Shown in pieces: positions 1 through 10,479 of a DNA stretch of 64,000 nucleotides; the first letter of the stretch is position 1, and each line of letters begins with the position of its first letter. Under the pieces are notes generated by a model. That model had not been told where the DNA came from and searched no databases. It saw nothing but the letters and a program-made list of their open reading frames with translations. Origin of the DNA: Bryoerythrophyllum caledonicum (Eukaryota; Streptophyta; Bryopsida; Pottiales; Pottiaceae); the NCBI GenBank assembly GCA_963971425.1, contig OZ020517.1:5458501-5522500 (forward strand), read 5' to 3'. A program made the position numbers and the translations under genes.

Positions 1-641
1 CCATGACATCCTTTGTAAAAATAGGAGATGTACTTTCAGGTAGCTTATGAGTATGAATGATATTCTGACATCATGGTATCCAGAGCCGTACTATACAGAC
101 ATGTATAAACTATATACATTGTCATATATGCTCCAAAGATTTTGGAAATCATACCATCACTGCATCTTGACGGTATCAAACTGTTATTTTCAATCAGTTT
201 TCCAGTGATGGTGGTGAAGTCAATTTCACTATTCTTGACATGAGTGGTGTGTACTACCCAACATAACATAAATATAACAACTACAGTATGCGGGGCCAAA
301 GGATGGTGTGAGAAAAGAAGAGGGGGTCATAAGTACAGGGGAAAAATAATAACAAAAATTACCTTTCCCATGGTTACATTCCAGAACTACAGTTAGGCAG
401 ATGCCCTTCCATTTAAGATTCTTATAAGGATGATGATTTGTGAATGAGTTTGGAACCAAAACAAGATCTAGAAGAAGCTAATCAAATTGAAGCAAGAAGT
501 CATCAAATAAAAGAATCAAATGTGTGCCAATGAAGGAATAAACATGGTTACCTAGAAAAGAGGTCAACTTATAAAGGAAGGAGACTATGTTGTAAGACTA
601 CTAAGATTATTTTTACTATTTTCAACCGTATGATCTTCATG
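1..641. other. Unassigned AT-rich sequence
   Basis: I see no recognisable gene, RNA or repeat here. Short open frames exist on the minus strand at about 45-300, but they match nothing I know and lack convincing exon structure. The stretch ends at the TTAA that begins the first dispersed element. Confidence 0.5.
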
Positions 642-2092
642 TTAACCCCTAAAGGCCCGTGACAATTTCACACCAAAAACACTTCAAAATTGTTGATTCT
701 AGTGCAATGTGTAAGGAAGGAAACAAAACCTTATATTTGTCCTTTTGACCATAGGATCTCCATTTAGACTTACTATGTATCATGCTCACAAAAATTCACT
801 TTGACAACACGGATTGAAAGATTATAGTGTTTGAAGTCAAGAAAATGGCTCATTTTCTTTCTTGGGTTGAGTGGATCATCAGACTTTGACTTCACTTGGT
901 ATCCAATTTTTGCATTATACAAGGTCTAAATCTCTTACCATTGTGTCAAGCATGATGTTAGTTCCATATACACCAATTCTAAGAGGTAGAGAAGGGGTGT
1001 AGCATTTTCAAAACAAGTCTGCAGGGAGTAGAGGTTCAAAAATTGTCAATTCACGATTTATATTTTTGAGAATTTCATATGTTTTAGAATGATAGTCTAA
1101 ACGGTCAATAAGAAGGTTTACACCACATATTGTTGTTGGAAAAATAAAAAGTGAAAAATATGAAGATCTCTAGGTTTCATGTAGAAAAGATAATGTTTTT
1201 TTTCCCGCTTTCCTGAAATGTGTAAAAATATTTGACTTGAGTTTAAATGTTTTTTTACACTAGAGACAAGAATTTTTTTTGACATTTTCAAAGAAGGTAA
1301 TATTCTCTACATGAATGAAAAATCTCAATGTCAATAGAGACTTCTAACAAAATTTTGGAGTTGCCCAAAGTCCCCATTTCTAACTTTGAGTGGTACTAAC
1401 TTTCAAACCATGAATCCAAAAATAATAATAAAAAGATCTCCATGGAGATCTTATCAGGGAAAATCTATTATAAAAGTAAAAAAAAAGGATTTTTTTGGAT
1501 TTCAGGAACCTGCCCAAAATCAAAATCATCCCTCCAAGGGACACTTGGTCATTTAGGGGTTTACTACTGTAGGAGGACATTCGTGAGGACATTCGTGTTT
1601 TTTTTTTATTGACCACAGAGATCGTACGACACTTATATTTGAAGAGTATACATATACATATATTAATTTTTAACTTCTTAATTTTTTTTCTTCCTTGCGT
1701 AAACAAGCTTACCGTACTTTGACTCAAGATAATGGCATATTTTTTCACTACACGTTGCATAAAATCCTTGATTTCCATGTATTTTTAGTATAAAAATAAT
1801 GAGGATTGCCAAAAACTTTCCTTCATTACTACCCGCTTCAAAGAAGGTGCACTATTCAGCTCAAAAATAGTAATGTTGATATTCTACGATAGTACTATTA
1901 AGTCTATAGTATCCTACTGGCCATATTCGCTCTCCCTATTTGAAATTCAAAACCTTTACATTAAATATTGGAATGTCACTCTCACGAAATCTTTAGTAAT
2001 GCCCATCAACATCAGAAATATCAAAGATGAGTTTTATTAATGGACACCATAAGAACCTGACGAAACCTTCAAAAAGCCCATATGGGGTTTTA
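642..2092 (+). mobile_element. TTAA element, family G, copy 1, with extra internal sequence
   Basis: The left end reads TTAACCCCTAAAGG at 642. The body matches the cleaner family G copy at 51291-52243, including the blocks for 'caccaaaaacacttcaaaatt' and 'tttgaagtcaagcaa...'. The right end is a degenerate GGGG-TTTA at about 2084-2092. Compared with other G copies, about 545 bp is inserted near 1379-1925. Part of that insert (1640-1910) resembles family F in inverted orientation. A second end-like motif, ACTTGGTCATTTAGGGG, lies at 1542-1558. No coding capacity was recognised. The terminal TTAA and CCCC suggest a piggyBac-type non-autonomous element. Confidence 0.55.
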
Positions 2093-2882
2093 CCCTTTTG
2101 GCATCCATGTCATATTTCTCCAAAACCAAGATATATGTTGATTTTTTTTTCCTTTGAACTAACTATTATGGAAATACAATGCCTAATTTTAGTATCCAAC
2201 CTTACAAAATTGAACTCAAACGAGGACCTAAACTTTGGGAAATCTTTTCAAAACATCCAACCGTTGATGGAATAGATTATAGTGTTTAAAGTTACAGTAT
2301 ATTGGTATTGAAAATTGTGGACTTTGGAGGGTATACTACTTTATTCATCAATAGATTCTCGCAAAAATATTTGTACTTTGAATATAAAGAGGTTCACATG
2401 TGCACTAGGTTTATAACTTTGCATTGACATATCATACGTGAAGAAAACATTTATACTTGATTATTGATGATTTAAAAAAAACATGTCTACTTGATTGTAT
2501 ATGGAAATGTTCCAAAATTATAGAAATTATAACGGAACTTTTGTATACAATGAGAAAGATGAACAATCACAAAACAATGAAGAATCTTTTAAAGACAAAT
2601 TTCAATCAAAATTTAAGACAAAAATCAATGTATATGAAATAAAGCATAGTGTGCAACTTGGTATTCATTGTATTTTAGTGTAGTTGATGTATTTTGTATT
2701 GTGTTCTTGGCTTGTCCATAAGTTATGTAACTCCAAATCATGATTTGATTTTTATAGAATGTTCATTTAATGTGTGCGCAATCTTAATTTTACATTTCAC
2801 AACTTGAATCCTAATGGATTTCATGAAAATTGAGTTTTAATACCTCCAAATTCCCATTTTGGACCTTGTGGGCACCAAAGTA
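2089..2882 (-). mobile_element. TTAA element, family H, copy 1 (inverted)
   Basis: This is an inverted relative of the element at 22150-23444. Shared blocks include the TACCCTTTTGGC-like end at 2091, the stretch around 'ccaaccgttgatggaatag', and the opposite end near 2831-2882 ('cctccaaattcccattttgg'). It has no counterpart of the ~497-bp insertion found in the other copy, so it serves as an empty-site reference. It abuts family G through a shared, mutated TTAA (TTTA) at 2089-2092. It is diverged and non-coding. Confidence 0.5.
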
Positions 2883-3034
2883 CTTCACCGTTCCAACAAT
2901 AATCTACATGATAGATAGAGGTGGATATTAGTAAAATGTTGTTCAACATTTTTTTGAATTCTCCTTGTTCCCTTTGTGTGGTATGGATCATGATATCTTG
3001 AATCTCCAAAGTAACTAAAAACTTTCATACAATC

Positions 3035-3251
3035 ATAACCACTAAAGGACCAAGTGGACATTCGCATGACAAAAGTTTTCACTTTGGCTGCAATTATCTT
3101 TCAATCCATACAGTCAAAATTCACAATTTTTTTTTCCACATCATCTCATGTAAGTCTAGAAGAAGATTCCATGATTACATTCTCAAAATTTCACCTTGGC
3201 ATTTTTTAATCAATGGAGTAGAGATTCATCTAAAATACCACGGTCCCTTAA
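3035..3251 (+). mobile_element. TTAA MITE, family B, copy 1
   Basis: This is a ~217-bp copy of the short family best seen at 10200-10414. It begins with a degenerate ATAACCACTAAAGGACC and shares the internal blocks 'ttttcactttggctgcaattatc' and 'ttttaatcaatggagtagag'. It ends with a worn GGTCCC-TTAA at 3244-3251. That TTAA is shared with the next element. Confidence 0.55.
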
Positions 3252-3536
3252 CCCTCGAACACCTACAAGGCCATGGCACGGTCAATTTTGGTGTTTTTTC
3301 TCTTCTACCTCTTTCCACAGTTGGCCACTGTCTCTCATGTCATCTAAATGCATTTCGAGCTCCTTGTTAGCTTTCAAACCAATCCAATCCATGCAGGCAT
3401 TAGCAAACTACAGTGATACAACCATGAAGTGGGGTTGTGCTGAAATGTACCCCAATGCAAATGATGTTCTGTCTAATCTATTACGCTCGTAGACTCTCCC
3501 AGGCTCTCATGGTCCACTATGGCGTTAAAGGGTTAA
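3248..3536 (+). mobile_element. TTAA MITE, family D, copy 1
   Basis: The element begins TTAACCCTCG at 3248 and ends ...GTTAAAGGGTTAA at 3536, giving imperfect inverted ends. The interior shares 'atgcaggcattagcaaacta' and 'gggttgtgctgaaatgtac' with the copies at 8571-8828 and 57087-57374. It is about 289 bp and non-coding. Its left TTAA is also the right TTAA of the family B element before it. Confidence 0.55.
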
Positions 3537-4646
3537 AACTTGAAAGTGAGATCTTTGTTGTAATCGATGCTTTTTATCTGATGATTCTAGTACTGGATGG
3601 ATGCTCAATAAAAAACAGTGCGCACAAGAAACTTGGGCACGTGATGACGATGACGAGGTCTGTGTGAAACGATGTAAACACTGGTGCTGTGCTGTTGACT
3701 TGTCTAGATCTTAGGAAGGAGATTAGTTATTTGAAGAGCAGGAATAAATTGGAACCTGGTAAGTTACAGGTGCAGCTGACAACACCATCCTTCAAGTGGC
3801 ACGTGATGAGTCCAGCTTCAAGAATGAAACGGATTGCACTGGCAACCGTTCAAGTAAGTTAGTGCGGAGGAGGAGCTGCACTTGAAGAGACGGATGAGCA
3901 TCACAGCAGCCGTCGGTTTCGCCCACGTCGACTTGTTCTTGGTGGCCACGGAAAGCATCAAACTGGAAGCCGCCAGGAGAGCAGGGCCACAAGAGACAGA
4001 GCTCTTGGAGCTGGAGGTCCCTACTTCAGTCCGTTGGAAACCAATCGACAGACCAACATTTTTGGAAATCCACTGAAATTCACGGTAGGTTGGCAGTTGA
4101 AGATGCCGAGATTCCGGGCGAAGCATCTAATCAGCACTCGCTTGTGTTGCGGTGACCCACATGGGCTCTCTCGTATCCTGGCGAGGAGGAGGCGGTGGTT
4201 CACCGCCTGTGGGCGCCACCATGTGCTTCCTCCAATCGCACTTGGATTTTTAATTTCTAAAAACATTCACCCTGATGTGTCTTTGACCAAAAAAAAGTGT
4301 CAACTCCTAAGTATTATGAACAAAAATAGTACCTTCGCAATTTAACAAATATTGGTAAGATCAACCCCAGCAGTCGGGTGCCCTGGGCCCGCAGCCGGGC
4401 TGTTTAGAGGGTCCAAAATTAGTAACCTGGACTAGGTCCAGAGTGGGTGCCCTCCAAACCAACGCATCACTGATGTAAACCAACCAACCATGTCATGTTA
4501 TATGACGATGAATAGTGAGACGTGCGCCATAATGACCCACCCAAGGTTGAGGCTTGGTACATTTTAGAAGGCCTATCTTTGGCTTGCAACTTAGAGTTTC
4601 TAGGGCGACACGGAAAGACTTCAAAGGGTGCCTGCTGGGAATGCTC
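3537..4646. other. Unassigned sequence with a GC-richer patch
   Basis: Bases 3760-4240 are less AT-rich than the surroundings and have overlapping open frames on both strands. None gives a protein I recognise and no convincing splice structure is visible. It could be a fragment of a gene or of an element. The remainder shows nothing. Confidence 0.4.
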
Positions 4647-5495
4647 TTAACCCCTAAAGTCGAAAGCCCTCAAAACTGCCAAAAACCCTCAAAACTGCCC
4701 TCTTTCAATGCAAGGTGAAAATTTTTAACTTTTGACAAATTTTCGAGTATGTAACCGTAAGATCTAGTACCTAACTTGTACATGTACATGCATACCGAAT
4801 CTTAGATTCAAATTCCTCTCCATTTGGGAGATCATAATGTTCAAAGTTGAAAAAAAAGATTTTTTCCTTGCTGTAGAATGGAAAACTAATGTTTTGGGGG
4901 CCAAAAAAACCAATTTTGAAAGGAAATTTGACATGAGGCTCTTCAAATTCTTGTTCCTATGTGAGTAAGGAATATGTCCATATAATTTTTACCCTCATAG
5001 GACCTATAAAACCTAAAGAAATGCTTCATTTTTCACATGGAGGTATGCTGAAATACAAATACAAATGCCCATCTTCAACAATTAAAAAGGCATGTAAAAA
5101 ATTATCCGATTGAAAATCCAAACGGTGAGATCATGCTTTACTACCTCTTTTACATGTACGAAAAACAAAATTCGAAAAAAAAAAAAATCTCAATTTTTGG
5201 TGAATTTTTGAAGTTACTGCGATCTAATTGATTTTGGGCAGATTTTGAGAATAATTGAGCATATACCGCAGTTCTGGGCAGATTTCAGCATGCCCTAACA
5301 GTGTTTTCAAACTTTGACCGTGAATATCTCCTAAAGTATGAGGAATTTTGAAGCATGAATGGTGTCATTTTAAAGGTCTGGGAAAACTCTACAATCTTCA
5401 ACGGTAATAACTTCGTACGATCTAAATTTAGTAACTGAGAGCCTGACCAGAGTCAGATCGACCACATTCTGGTCGATTTCGACTTTAGGGGTTAA
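4647..5495 (+). mobile_element. TTAA element, family A, copy 1 (849 bp)
   Basis: It is flanked and bounded by TTAA. The left end reads TTAACCCCTAAAGTCGAAA and the right end is its inverted complement, TTTCGACTTTAGGGGTTAA, a near-perfect 19-bp terminal inverted repeat. The interior is non-coding. A second copy of exactly the same length lies inverted at 49423-50271 and differs by only a few bases over the stretches I compared. The TTAA target plus CCC termini fit piggyBac-type elements. Kolobok elements also use TTAA, but as I recall their termini begin with purines. Confidence 0.78.
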
Positions 5496-5699
5496 CAACA
5501 ATGTCAAACATGAAGGACCAAGTGTCAATTTGGGGGACAATTTTTTCCACTTTGATTATAATTATCTAATAAACGGTACAGTCAAACTTTAGATTTCCAC
5601 ATTTAGAAGAAGATACATTATGAAAACGTGTGTTTCTTGACAGTTTTTAATCAATGGAGTAGAGAATCCTCTAAAATATCATGGTCCTGCAGGGGTTAA
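5492..5699 (+). mobile_element. TTAA MITE, family B, copy 2
   Basis: It shares its left TTAA (5492-5495) with the family A element. The extreme left end is altered, but from 'aaggaccaagtgtcaatttg' (about 5515) onward it matches family B, including 'ttttaatcaatggagtagag'. It ends GGTCCTGCAGGGGTTAA at 5699. It is about 208 bp and non-coding. Confidence 0.58.
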
Positions 5700-8065
5700 A
5701 GATTTTGTGGATGCAGGAGGTTTTGACACTCTCAAGTTTTTATGAAAAATATTCTTCATCCCGCCTGGTTTGTTTTCCATGGTGCTTTTCTCTTGTTCAG
5801 AGTTTGAATATGCCATATTCCCAATTTCCGACATACTGTTGTTTGTACCGCAGGCATCTTCATGAGAGCTTGGTCCCTCGTGGTCACAATTATCACAGAC
5901 AGCTGTGAGAATCATCGTATTTTACTATCCAAGTGGCGAGATGATTCTGCAGCTTTTTCATTCGCCTGCAGTGGAGTTTTTAGTCATGCTGCATAAGCGG
6001 TGGTGGTACCAATCCACAAGAGTGGCCACATGGGTGTGGGTCTAAAAATACCCCCTACTAGTCCACGTAGGCGTCCACTGCGTAATCCACATCACTACCA
6101 TAGCCACTTAGAATTGCATTACAATACCAGGTGGACTCAGGCAATAATAATCCACATCCATCTCACTATTGACTAGATTGTTCAGGCCCCACTTCGCCCA
6201 CATCCTTGGGAGTTCAAGGTCAATACCGAAGAAAGAATTAAAAAAAAAAATTCAGAGAGATTAGCCTGACGTCAAATATCATTTTGTCATGAAAAGGAAA
6301 TAATATATTCGATGATTATTGGTCGAACCAGAGATATCTCAGATCTAGTCGTGTTGTCTTATATAATAACTTCATTTGAATTATACCTAAACAGTACATG
6401 AAATGTACATAAAAAGGCCATTTTCATTCGGAAAGATCCTCACAATGTTCCCGAATGGTTAAAGATGTAAATGAATATTGAAAATATGGAGCTTGGGATC
6501 TGGGCCTGGCTTTTGGGGGCTGGCCTTTCCGGAAGAGAATGCGGAGACTTGGATGTGCATGAGAACACCTCCTAGTGTGGCTAGTGCTAGAGGTGTTGCA
6601 GGGTGAGTCACATGGGTGGAATATTAATTTTATTTGTGCAAATGGAGCCAAAATGCAGCACTGCAGGAAGAGCTACAAGAGAGGGACTGGAGGGGTCGGC
6701 ACATGGTTGCGGATCATGAAACATCATCATGCCAGTTATTTCATTGGCTGCTCGTGCAAGTTCATCATCGCTTCTCCTTGGCTCCGGGGTGAGTGAGTGA
6801 GCGAGTGGCAATTTTACCGGACCTGGTGGTAGAATTCAACAGTTTGATTGGAGTGGGCACCAAGTCTCCGGCTCTGCCCAATGAGAGTGTGGTCGATTCT
6901 CCAGGCTCTGTATTACCACGTCCGAGACACAACATGAGACCAGGGGACACTGTTAATCAATTCACCTGGATATGTTTCTACTTGCGCACCACAGACGGTC
7001 AGAATATCTCGATTGATTCCAGCTTGAGACCAGGTCACACCCTTGCTCAAAGTTCGAGTTCTTTTGAATAAGATACCCCTTCTTTTAAATCCAAAACCAC
7101 TCAACCACTTATATTTATTAGGGCTTCTCATGCAAACTCTTTCTTCACTAAAACTACTTTTAACTTGTATTCAGAGTCCCCGAAGCTGTACTGCAAATGA
7201 AGGACCCAAGGAACCTGATGTGCATTTCTCGCCTGATATCTATGTGATACTAATCTGATACCCTAGCATACCCGGCTGATACTTAGGCATTCATGTCGTA
7301 AAAACCACAAGAAAGTAACATGTGAAGGTTGTCATGGGATAAGACCATCAAGCTCTTGTAATGATCACCTAACCCTTCAGCTTATCTTTGTTCTGTGGAC
7401 AATGATACAGAAACGAAGACTCTCTATTCACGCCGAACCCCATTTGAAGTTCTGACTGCTACTACTACCACTACTGGAATGATCATCTAAATACTTGGAA
7501 GCTCTTCTACTGATTAGTAACTGCTTGGAGATGTAAAAAGAGGGGTATCTTGTTCAAACTCCAGAAAACTTCAGTAAAGTGAGCCCCTAGATCGGTGGCA
7601 ACTCATGCATTATCAAGAAGAGGATTCAATGCACTGCGAGCTTGGCTGGAGCTGGTTGAGATTGTTTGGATTGTAGGTGGTAAGTTTTGCCATGAGCAGT
7701 ACCGGTTGTTGATGCCACACACTTGTGTGGAAAGAAAAGGGAGTTGGTGTACTAGATACCGTGAGGCTGATGTTTCGACAAAAGCTAGCATCGTGATGCT
7801 GCAGTCATCGGTGCGAGCTCATGTCGCAGGAGATTCTTTCATGTTTTTGTGAATGCTGCCAAGTGTGTATGGGTTTCTGGGCTGGACATGATAAGTATTA
7901 CATTGTAGGCCCGGGAGCACTCTGCAATTATTCGTAGAATAAAAGGAGAGTAAGTTGAAAAAGAACATTTTATTGCTTCTTGTCCTCACTTGTAGACTAT
8001 TAGCTCAATGGAGGGGATGAACAAACACTACATTCACATGGATATCCCCTTGAGTTAATGACCCT
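5700..8065. other. Unassigned stretch with no gene recognised
   Basis: Several short open frames (for example 6575-6796, 6793-7071 and 7595-7852 on the plus strand) have no recognisable domain and no clear splice context. Bases 6420-7870 are somewhat GC-richer than the flanks and could hold decayed exons. A TIR-like pair within it is listed separately. Confidence 0.4.
7066..7553. repeat. Possible TIR element (AAGATACCCC ends)
   Basis: The block AAGATACCCCTTCTTTTA at about 7070 is mirrored as TAAAAAGAGGGGTATCTT near 7535-7552. This gives terminal inverted repeats around a ~490-bp interior. I see no clear target-site duplication and no second copy in the window, so this may be a diverged MITE or chance. 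Confidence 0.3.
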
Positions 8066-8284
8066 TTAACCCTGAAACGTCAAAAGGTGGCCACAAAATT
8101 CTACATGTATGGTGTCGTATTTGAATGTAGAAGGTTCAGATATTGAAATGACCACCAAATGAAAGATGTTAGTTGTTCAAAGAATCTTCAATTCAAATGT
8201 GGAAGTCTTGCAAAACTCCAATACAATTATTGTAGTAAAATATGTGCTTGTATATATGGTTACCAACTGACGTTTAAGGGTCAA
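8066..8284 (+). mobile_element. TTAA MITE, family C, copy 1
   Basis: It begins TTAACCCTGAAACGTCA and ends TGACGTTTAAGGGTCAA. The 219-bp body is clearly the same family as the element in a HUB intron at 14519-14734, sharing 'ctacatgtatggtgtcgtat' and 'aaatgaaagatgttagttg'. It is the first of four elements joined end to end. Confidence 0.68.
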
Positions 8285-8574
8285 GGACGAGAGGCCCATA
8301 GATGGTCACTTTTGGAGTAATTTGCGAATTTGGTGGATCAATACTTCATCTCTGTTTGATCTACCACCAAAGTTAAGTTCCTTGGATCTGTGCACTTTCA
8401 ACGAATGCGATGAGTATGTGCGCCGGAGTCTGACGGGCAAACCATGGTGATGTATGAACTTTGTAGTGGCCAATCGCAATGGAATGTACACATTGTATAG
8501 ATGATGTTCTACATGATCTAGTACACTCGTGGGTTTTCTTAGACCTGGTCACCCCGTTGTCCTTAAGGGATTAA
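8281..8574 (+). mobile_element. TTAA MITE, family E, copy 1
   Basis: This ~294-bp body matches, in opposite orientation, the element at 24400-24702. Shared blocks include 'ggtcacttttggagtaattt' and 'ccaatcgcaatggaatgtac'. Its left tip has lost about 8 bp at the junction with the preceding element. Its right end is TCCTTAAGGGATTAA at 8574, which doubles as the start of the next element. Confidence 0.6.
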
Positions 8575-8828
8575 TACCTATGAGGTCATGGGAGGATTGA
8601 TTTTGGTGCTTTAGGTGTTGTAACTTTTCCCATGATTGGCTGCTATGGTCACAGTTTTTAGAATGCACGTTAGTCTCGATGACAACTTTTCAACCCATCT
8701 CCATGATCTCCAATCGATGCAAGCATTGGCGAACTACGGTGATTTCCGCAAAGTAGAGTCATGATGAAATGTGTCCATTGTGTAGATGATGTTCTACATA
8801 ATCTATTACTCTTGTAGATTCTTGTTAA
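8571..8828 (+). mobile_element. TTAA MITE, family D, copy 2
   Basis: It starts at the TTAA shared with family E and ends at GTTAA at 8828. The interior matches family D ('atgcaagcattggcgaacta', 'gtagatgatgttctacataa'). It is about 258 bp and non-coding. Confidence 0.58.
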
Positions 8829-9676
8829 CCTCTCAAGGACCAAAGGTACCTACAGGGACCAAATCAATTTTGGGCATGTTCCTAAAAATATAATTGTGAA
8901 GATAAGTTCTTGAAATTTTTAGTAAAAATAAGAATACGGGATATATTTGCGGGGATTTATTTATTTTTGACTTATAGAATTTTTTTTATGCTGCTTCAAA
9001 CATAAAAAGCTCAACTTTGGGGCAGTTGGGCAGGGTACTATAGAGATGAGTAGTAGTACTATAGAGTTGACTACTACACTTCTTTGAGGCGGGTAGTAGT
9101 GAAGGAAAATTCTTGGCAACCTTCATTGTTTTCACTTAAAAACGTATCAAAATGAAGGATTATTCTTTTTGAAAAATATGTCATAATAATTCTATCCATT
9201 GTTCGGATTTTAGATCCAACAAGTATTTCTCTATTTGAAAAAAAAATTGCTTCCTTAGGTAAAGGGCCCCTTTCTATACCCCTAGTTGCTACAAGTCCAT
9301 TTTTCTTATCCTAAACACATCCATTACTTGGGAATTTTGGCGTACACTGACCTAATACAAGGTAGAACATGGATCTATAAAATTTATGCAATGTAAAGTG
9401 TAAAAATATACCATTATCTTGAATGAAAGTACGCTGATCTTATCCGCGCAAGGAAGAAAAAAACTATATTGCACTCTTTAAATGCTCAATGTATCCTACA
9501 ATTTGTGCGTTCAAAGTTTACAATTTTTTGGGAAAGTGTCCTTGTAGTAATGAACTTGAAGATTCTATGGTTGAAATAATATTAAAAAGTTTATATTAGT
9601 CTTGCAAAGCCTCATCTTAGAGAGACAATTTTGGGGTGGTTTTGATGAAACATAATCTTGGTCCTTTAGGGGTTAT
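8825..9676 (+). mobile_element. TTAA element, family F, copy 1 (852 bp)
   Basis: It begins TTAACCTCTCAAGGACC, sharing that TTAA with the preceding family D element, and ends TTGGTCCTTTAGGGG-TTAT at 9676. Its ends resemble those of families B and G. Internal blocks ('aggcgggtagtagtgaagg', 'cgcgcaaggaagaaaaaaac') recur inverted inside the family G copy at 642-2092. No coding sequence was recognised. Confidence 0.55.
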
Positions 9677-10199
9677 AGGATTAAAGTTCATCTTCTTTCC
9701 TTTCTTTCTTGTACTCTCTACATTTCTCACCGCAATTTTTTTTCTTAATGTTAGACATTGATTGAATAAATGTATTTGATACTTCAAAGATGGTATGTAT
9801 AAACCGACAAGTATAGTGTGTTAAATAGTGATTTTAACACCCACTATTTAGTAAATTCATGAGTCTACCATCTTTCCACTGTACCAAAAATTCTAACTAA
9901 TAAGCATTTACTTTCTATTTACTCAAGGTTCTATAATGCCACTAGTGAAAAAAAGGTCATTGGAATGCACGGTGCAGTGATTGGATCCTAATATCAAAAT
10001 AACCTACAAGACCCTAGATTCTAGTTAGTGTTGTGGATATCCAGGAAAATATTCGGGATTCAAATTATATCCCGAGGATCACCAGCTTTGGGATCAAAGC
10101 ATTTAGAGCTATTTAGGACTGATTCTAATGATTCAAGGTGAGAACATAGGTCAAATGGTATCTTTGGATTACTTTACAAATAAATTCAGCGCTCACCAA
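9677..10199. other. Unassigned AT-rich spacer
   Basis: I see no gene, RNA or clear repeat between the family F element and the next family B MITE. Confidence 0.5.
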
Positions 10200-10414
10200 T
10201 TAACCCCTAAAGGACCAAGTGTCCGTTTGAGGGACAAAATTTTCCACTTTGACTACAATTATCTGTACGGTTAAAATTCACAAAGTTTTTACCCTATCAT
10301 CTCATATAAGTTTAGAAGAAGATCCTTTGGTTACATTCTCACAAAGTTCATGTTGGCAGGTTTTAATCAATGGAGTAGACATTCTTCTAAAATCCTTGGT
10401 CCTTTAGGGGTAAA
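10200..10414 (+). mobile_element. TTAA MITE, family B, reference copy
   Basis: This is the cleanest B copy, about 215 bp. The left end is TTAACCCCTAAAGGACCAAG. The right end is CTTGGTCCTTTAGGGG followed by TAAA, a nearly perfect 16-20-bp inverted repeat. It is non-coding. Related copies lie at 3035-3251, 5492-5699 and, inverted, 48293-48512. The ends are the same as those of families F and G, so one transposase could have moved all of them. Confidence 0.7.
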
Positions 10415-10479
10415 AGCTGCAATAGAAGGGACTCATTTGTCCTAGCAGCCATCATCCAATCAAAGCCCTCCAGATGCTC

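Noticed and set aside
4764-4946. 60-aa frame conserved between 4764-4946 and 49972-50154
   Set aside because: Its conservation is explained by the two nearly identical family A elements. The frame is short and has no known domain.
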